NCBI GenBank assembly: GCA_900550105.1
Contig: URQW01000088.1
Span: 1 to 10,780 of the forward strand
Length of the DNA stretch: 10,780 nucleotides
Reading direction: 5' to 3'
Source: an uncultured Pelosinus sp.
GTDB lineage: Bacteria > Bacillota > Negativicutes > UMGS1260
Part shown: one piece after another, positions 6,567 through 10,780 of the stretch
Layout: each line of letters begins with the position of its first letter
Numbering within the stretch: position 1 is the stretch's first letter
The notes under the pieces: model-generated
Told to the model about the DNA's origin: nothing
Databases searched by the model: none
The model's input: the letters and a program-made list of their open reading frames with translations, nothing else
Position numbers and translations under genes: made by a program

Positions 6567-6596
6567 ACAATTGAAACACTGTTTAAATCGTAGTTT
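6562..6596. promoter_or_regulatory. Near-perfect 35-bp palindrome, candidate operator
   Basis: The centre is base 6579. Fifteen of the 17 arm positions pair; only 6569/6589 and 6573/6585 do not. The outer arms are AAACTAC and GTAGTTT, the inner core is AAACA-C-TGTTT. It sits between two divergent genes and over a candidate -10 box. It is not followed by a clear T run, so a DNA site for a dimeric or tetrameric regulator fits better than a terminator (inference). Confidence 0.7.
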
Positions 6597-6639
6597 TAAA
6601 AAATAGTTTAATTTTAATACATTTACTTTATTGTAATTT

Positions 6640-6656
6640 GTGCACTGCTTTGCACT
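6640..6656. repeat. Short TGCAC repeat before the giant gene
   Basis: GTGCA (6640-6644) and TGCAC (6651-6655) form an inverted repeat with a 6-base loop, and TGCACT also recurs directly at 6641 and 6651, ten bases (one helical turn) apart. It ends 23 bases before the start codon and is followed by TTTTATT. It could be a weak leader hairpin or a protein site. Confidence 0.35.
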
Positions 6657-6667
6657 TTTATTGCTGG

Positions 6668-6674
6668 GGAGGAG
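6668..6674 (+). promoter_or_regulatory. Ribosome binding site of the giant gene
   Basis: GGAGGAG lies 5 nt before the ATG at 6680 and fixes the start just ahead of the first ATPase phosphate loop. Confidence 0.8.
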
Positions 6675-6679
6675 TCAAA

Positions 6680-9600
6680 ATGAATAAGTTATTTCATGTG
6701 GGGATTGATATTGGCTCGACGACTGTAAAACTTGTTGTCTTAGATCAAAATTTACAAATGATTTACCATACATATGAAAGACACTATTCTGAGGTGCGAA
6801 AAAAAGCTAAAGAATTATTGGAAGCCGCCTATGCCAACTTTTATGATGCCTATATTACCATTTTGATAACTGGATCTGGCGGTATTTCTGTGGCTAAGGC
6901 GCTTAAAGTTGATTTTACGCAGGAAGTCGTTGCGGGAGCACAGGCTGTGAGATCACTGTATCCGCAAACAGATGTGGCGATTGAACTGGGTGGCGAAGAT
7001 GCTAAGCTTATGTATTTTTCTGACGGCATGGACCAGCGGATGAACGGAACCTGTGCTGGTGGGACTGGTTCTTTTATTGATCAGATGGCAACACTGTTAA
7101 AGACGGATGCGGCTGGACTCAATGAGCTGGCTAAGAAACATAAAGTGATTTATCCGATTGCGGCGCGTTGTGGCGTTTTTGCGAAAACAGATGTACAGCC
7201 CTTAATTAATGAAGGGGCGGAAAAAGCCGATATTGCAGCTTCCATTTTTCAAGCTGTTGTCGTACAGACTGTGAGCGGCTTAGCTTGCGGTCGCCCAATT
7301 CGTGGGAATGTTGCTTTTTTAGGCGGGCCGTTGTACTTTTTATCAGAACTAAGAAACCGCTTTATTGCCACACTGGATCTCCAAGAAGATGCGGTGATTT
7401 TGCCGCAATCATCGCAGGTTTTTGTAGCGCAAGGAGCTGCACTCTTATCGGTAAAGGAAAAACCGCTCTTATTCTCAGAACTCATGGGACGTCTTGATCA
7501 CCTATTGTTAGAGGGTGGCGAACAGACGAAGACTTTGCCGCCCTTGTTTCACTCGCCGGAAGACTTAGCTCTTTTCCGTCAGCGTCATAGTTTAGCAAAA
7601 GTTAAACAAGCGGAGCTTACTCAATATGTTGGAAACTGCTATTTAGGGATTGATGCTGGTTCGACCACGACAAAAGCGGCTCTGATAGGTGAAGATGGCT
7701 CACTGCTTTATACGTATTATAGTAGCAATGAAGGGCATCCGCTTCGCTTAGCTGCCGCTATTTTGCGTGAAGTTTACAGAAAATTGCCTAAAACGGCGCA
7801 GATTGCTTATGCTGCAGTAACTGGTTATGGCGAAATGCTGCTTAAGAAGGCTCTGAAAATTGATATAGGTGAGATCGAAACGATTGCGCATTATAAAGCT
7901 GCCGCTTTTTTCTGCCCGGAAGTCGATTTTATCCTTGATATTGGCGGCCAAGATATGAAATGTTTAAAAATTAAAGAGGGGCGTATTGAGGAAATTCTGC
8001 TTAATGAGGCCTGCTCCAGTGGCTGTGGTTCTTTTCTAGAGACTTTTGCTAAGTCTTTAGGACTTACGGTGCAAGAGTTTGCCGCAGCGGCGCTTACTGC
8101 GCAGGCTCCTGTTGAGCTTGGTTCCCGTTGTACTGTCTTTATGAACTCAAAAGTAAAGCAAGCACAAAAAGAGGGAACGGGAATCGGTGACTTATCGGCT
8201 GGACTTTCCTATTCCGTTGTGCAAAATGCATTATATAAAGTCATCAAAGTACGTAGTCAAGCGGATGTAGGCGATCATGTTGTTGTACAGGGCGGAACTT
8301 TTTATAATGAAGCGGTGTTGCGCAGCTTAGAACTTTTACTGGAACGACCTGTGATTCGGCCTGATATTTCGGGAATTATGGGAGCTTTTGGCGCGGCTTT
8401 ATTGGCAAAAGAAAATTATGAGGCAGGAAAAGAAACGACACTGTTATCAGAAGCTGCCTTAGAAAAATTAACAATGACGACTACGACAGGAAGATGCAGT
8501 CGTTGTTCCAATCATTGTTTGCTTACGATTAGTCGTTTTGGCGACGGTGAACACTTTATTTCGGGAAATCGCTGTGAAAAAGGCGCCGGAGCGGAAACCG
8601 TTGGTGAAGCGATTCCTAATCTATATCATTATAAGTATGAACGATTATTTAGTTATAAGCCGTTAACAGCAGAGGCGGCGCCGCGAGGCCAGATTGGCTT
8701 ACCAAGGGTGCTGAATATGTATGCTGATTATCCCTTTTGGTTTACTTTGTTTACCAAGCTTGGCTTTCAAGTTGTTTTATCAGATGGATCATCGAAAGAA
8801 TTGTACGAATCAGGTATGGAAACGATCCCCTCTGAGTCTCTCTGCTATCCTGGTAAGCTGATTCATGGTCATATCATGAATCTTGTTGAAAAAGGCGTCT
8901 CACTAATCTTTTATCCTTCGATTATGCATAGTCCCAAAGAATTTTCGGAAGCGGAAAACCACTATAATTGTCCTATTGTGACATCCTATCCAGAAGTAAT
9001 TCGTAATAACATGGATATTTTACGCGAGCAGGGTATCCGTTTTTTGAATCCATTTCTGCCGCTGGATCAGAAAAAGGGACTCGCTAAACTATTGCAGTCA
9101 GAATTCGCTGCGTATCATTTATCCCGGCAAGAGCTTTATGTTGCCATTGAGCAAGCCGAAGCGGAGCGAAGACGCTTTCAATTGGATATGCAGCAGGCGG
9201 GGAAAAATGCTCTAGCGTGGTTGCAAGAAACGGGCCGTAGGGGGATTGTTCTTGCTGGTCATCCCTATCATGTAGATCCAGAAATTCACCATGGCATACC
9301 ACAGCTTATCACCCAGCTAGGCATGGCTGTTCTAACAGAAGACGCTGTGGCCTTCCTGGGAAAACTTGATGGCACTCTACGTGTAGTTGACCAATGGGTT
9401 TATCATTCTAGGCTGTATCGAGCGGCAAGCTTCGTGGCAAAGGCTCCCAATATAGAGCTTGTACAGCTTACTTCTTTTGGTTGCGGTCTTGATGCTGTAA
9501 CAACAGATCAGGTCCAGGAAATTTTACAGCAAAATGGCAAACTATATACGGGTTTAAAGATAGATGAAGGAAATAATCTTGGCGCTGCGCGAATTCGGTT

Positions 9601-10780
9601 GCGGTCATTAGCGGCGGCTTTACGCGACAGAGATAAAAAGCCTGCTCCAACGGCGTTAGCACCAAAAGTTCAATATAAGCGATCGGTTTTTACCAAGCCG
9701 ATGAAAGAGACGCATACAATTTTATTGCCTCAAATGTCGCCAATTCACTTTGGCTTTTTAGAGGAAGCGTTCCGTTTGTCAGGCTATAAGGCGGTTGTAC
9801 TGCCTTATGATCATGCGAAAGCCGTTCAGGCTGGACTTCGTTTTGTAAATCATGATGCTTGTTATCCGGCCATTTTGGCTGTGGGGCAGCTGATTGCCGC
9901 CTTAGAGTCCGGCGAATATGATCTTTCGCGGACGGCGGTTATGATGACACAGACTGGCGGTGGCTGCCGGGCGACAAACTATATTGGCTTTTTGCGAAAA
10001 GCGCTTCATGATGCTGGTATGGGGCAAGTGCCGATTTTATCATTTAATGCGAATGGCCTGGAAAAACAGCCGGGATTTTCTCTGTCGCCACGGCTTTTAC
10101 ATCGTCTGATAATGGGTGTTGTTTACGGCGATGTGCTTATGAAAGTTCTTTATCGTGTGCGTCCTTATGAGCGCGAAAAAGGAGCGGCAAATGCTCTTTA
10201 TGAAAAATGGGCGGCTTATTGTCGTGAGTCTCTGAGAGAAAGCAGTCTTACGACTTATGTAAATAATATTCATTCGATTATGGAAGAGTTTGATCAATTG
10301 CCGATTTTGCGACAGCGCAAACCAAAGGTCGGCTTAGTTGGCGAGATTTATGTGAAGTTCCAGGGCGTTGCTAACAACCACATTGTAGATGTGTTGGAAG
10401 CTGAGGGAGCTGAAGCGGTTATGCCTGGTCTACTAGATTTTTTACTCTATGCTGCTTTTGATGCTGACTTTCAGGCGAAATATTTGGTGGGTAGTAAAAA
10501 GGCGCAGTTATTTGGTTGGGGGGCTATCGCTATTTTAGAGCTCTATCGTCAGGCTTATAAGCGGGCGGCACGTTCTAGTAAACGCTTTTGTGTGCCACCA
10601 ACCATTCAAGAAATCGCCGCAGGAGCTAAGCCGGTTCTATCACTGGGCCATCAGACAGGGGAAGGCTGGTTTTTAACGGGTGAAATGGTTGAACTCATTC
10701 AAAGTGGTGTAAGAAATATTGTATGCATGCAGCCCTTTGGCTGTTTACCTAATCACGTAACAGGCAAAGGTATGATTAAA
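6680..10780 (+). CDS. Giant fused acyl-CoA dehydratase activase-like protein (3' end cut off by window)
   Basis: One frame runs without a stop from the ATG at 6680 to the window end: 1367 codons, no frameshift seen. Domain order: first BadF/BadG/HgdC-type ATPase domain (about 5-270; GIDIGSTT 8-15, LGGEDAK 103-109, Cys125 in NGTCAGGTGSF, Cys164 in ARCGVF); second such domain (about 320-580; GIDAGSTT 323-330, VTGYGE 380-385, DIGGQD 420-425, Cys445 in NEACSSGCGSF, Cys484 in SRCTVF); a cysteine-rich linker (Cys606, 609, 613, 632); a DUF2229-like part (about 653-990; Cys722 in LCYPGK, HGHI, Cys764); and a COG3581-like part (about 1020 on; NHDACYP with Cys1061, GGGCRATNY with Cys1096, CMQPFGCLPNH at 1349-1359). 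The family is usually a little over 1400 residues, so only a short tail is missing. HgdC-type activases use ATP to drive low-potential electron transfer to dehydratases through a [4Fe-4S] cluster. The target and reaction of this fused family are unknown to me. No dehydratase subunit gene is adjacent here. Confidence 0.93.
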   Translation, partial: MNKLFHVGIDIGSTTVKLVVLDQNLQMIYHTYERHYSEVRKKAKELLEAAYANFYDAYITILITGSGGISVAKALKVDFTQEVVAGAQAVRSLYPQTDVAIELGGEDAKLMYFSDGMDQRMNGTCAGGTGSFIDQMATLLKTDAAGLNELAKKHKVIYPIAARCGVFAKTDVQPLINEGAEKADIAASIFQAVVVQTVSGLACGRPIRGNVAFLGGPLYFLSELRNRFIATLDLQEDAVILPQSSQVFVAQGAALLSVKEKPLLFSELMGRLDHLLLEGGEQTKTLPPLFHSPEDLALFRQRHSLAKVKQAELTQYVGNCYLGIDAGSTTTKAALIGEDGSLLYTYYSSNEGHPLRLAAAILREVYRKLPKTAQIAYAAVTGYGEMLLKKALKIDIGEIETIAHYKAAAFFCPEVDFILDIGGQDMKCLKIKEGRIEEILLNEACSSGCGSFLETFAKSLGLTVQEFAAAALTAQAPVELGSRCTVFMNSKVKQAQKEGTGIGDLSAGLSYSVVQNALYKVIKVRSQADVGDHVVVQGGTFYNEAVLRSLELLLERPVIRPDISGIMGAFGAALLAKENYEAGKETTLLSEAALEKLTMTTTTGRCSRCSNHCLLTISRFGDGEHFISGNRCEKGAGAETVGEAIPNLYHYKYERLFSYKPLTAEAAPRGQIGLPRVLNMYADYPFWFTLFTKLGFQVVLSDGSSKELYESGMETIPSESLCYPGKLIHGHIMNLVEKGVSLIFYPSIMHSPKEFSEAENHYNCPIVTSYPEVIRNNMDILREQGIRFLNPFLPLDQKKGLAKLLQSEFAAYHLSRQELYVAIEQAEAERRRFQLDMQQAGKNALAWLQETGRRGIVLAGHPYHVDPEIHHGIPQLITQLGMAVLTEDAVAFLGKLDGTLRVVDQWVYHSRLYRAASFVAKAPNIELVQLTSFGCGLDAVTTDQVQEILQQNGKLYTGLKIDEGNNLGAARIRLRSLAAALRDRDKKPAPTALAPKVQYKRSVFTKPMKETHTILLPQMSPIHFGFLEEAFRLSGYKAVVLPYDHAKAVQAGLRFVNHDACYPAILAVGQLIAALESGEYDLSRTAVMMTQTGGGCRATNYIGFLRKALHDAGMGQVPILSFNANGLEKQPGFSLSPRLLHRLIMGVVYGDVLMKVLYRVRPYEREKGAANALYEKWAAYCRESLRESSLTTYVNNIHSIMEEFDQLPILRQRKPKVGLVGEIYVKFQGVANNHIVDVLEAEGAEAVMPGLLDFLLYAAFDADFQAKYLVGSKKAQLFGWGAIAILELYRQAYKRAARSSKRFCVPPTIQEIAAGAKPVLSLGHQTGEGWFLTGEMVELIQSGVRNIVCMQPFGCLPNHVTGKGMIK

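Larger units (their letters stand above)
6428..6679. other. Divergent intergenic region
   Basis: This 252-bp AT-rich region separates the minus-strand fusion protein gene from the plus-strand giant gene, and must hold the promoters of both. On the minus strand a TATAAT occurs at 6485-6480 without a good -35 box. Besides the palindrome, the candidate plus-strand promoter and the small TGCAC repeat listed separately, I see no small gene or RNA in it. Confidence 0.7.

Noticed and set aside
6562..6596. Reading the 35-bp palindrome as a Rho-independent terminator
   Set aside because: It is AT-rich, is followed by a mixed T/A stretch instead of a T run, and no gene ends nearby on either strand.
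7249..10297. Several 65-78 codon frames on both strands inside the giant gene
   Set aside because: All lie within one continuous, well-recognised coding frame and show no protein family features.
6680..10780. A new antiphage or mobile system in the giant gene
   Set aside because: All recognisable motifs belong to the activase/DUF2229 family; there are no nuclease, helicase, integrase or repeat features in or around it.

Overview
The window holds seven protein-coding genes and no RNA gene, mobile element or CRISPR array that I can see. It looks like an anaerobic, low-to-moderate GC Firmicute. The suf genes run B-D-S-U, as in clostridial and negativicute genomes, not in the Bacillus C-D-S-U-B order. 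An RND/HlyD-type membrane fusion protein points to a cell with an outer membrane. A giant protein of the 2-hydroxyacyl-CoA dehydratase activase type points to strict anaerobes. Together these suggest a Negativicute (Sporomusa/Pelosinus type); this is inference, not proof.

Region 1 (1-3950) is the end of a SUF iron-sulfur assembly operon: sufB (5' end cut by the window), sufD, sufS and sufU. The genes are packed with tiny gaps or overlaps, and a strong hairpin terminator follows. SufS releases sulfur from cysteine, SufU accepts it, and SufB/SufD (with SufC, presumably just upstream) form the scaffold.

Region 2 (3951-5253) is a two-gene unit. A consensus sigma-A promoter overlaps a 19-bp inverted repeat and drives a YwnA-like Rrf2 regulator, followed by a small Frm2/CinD-like nitroreductase. 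It looks like a self-regulated redox or electrophile response unit. A bidirectional terminator at 5206-5253 is shared with the convergent gene on its right.

Region 3 (5267-6427, minus strand) is a stand-alone membrane fusion protein with no pump gene beside it.

Region 4 (6428-6679) is a divergent intergenic region with a near-perfect 35-bp palindrome and a second small repeat close to the next gene.

Region 5 (6680-10780, plus strand, open at the window end) is one uninterrupted reading frame of at least 1367 codons. It encodes two tandem BadF/HgdC-type ATPase domains, a cysteine-rich linker and a long DUF2229/COG3580/COG3581-type part. Each ATPase domain carries a cysteine pair exactly 39 residues apart, as in HgdC. 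One polypeptide could therefore build, by itself, the bridging [4Fe-4S] cluster that HgdC builds as a homodimer. The cellular reaction of this family is unknown to me, and it is the most interesting object in the window.
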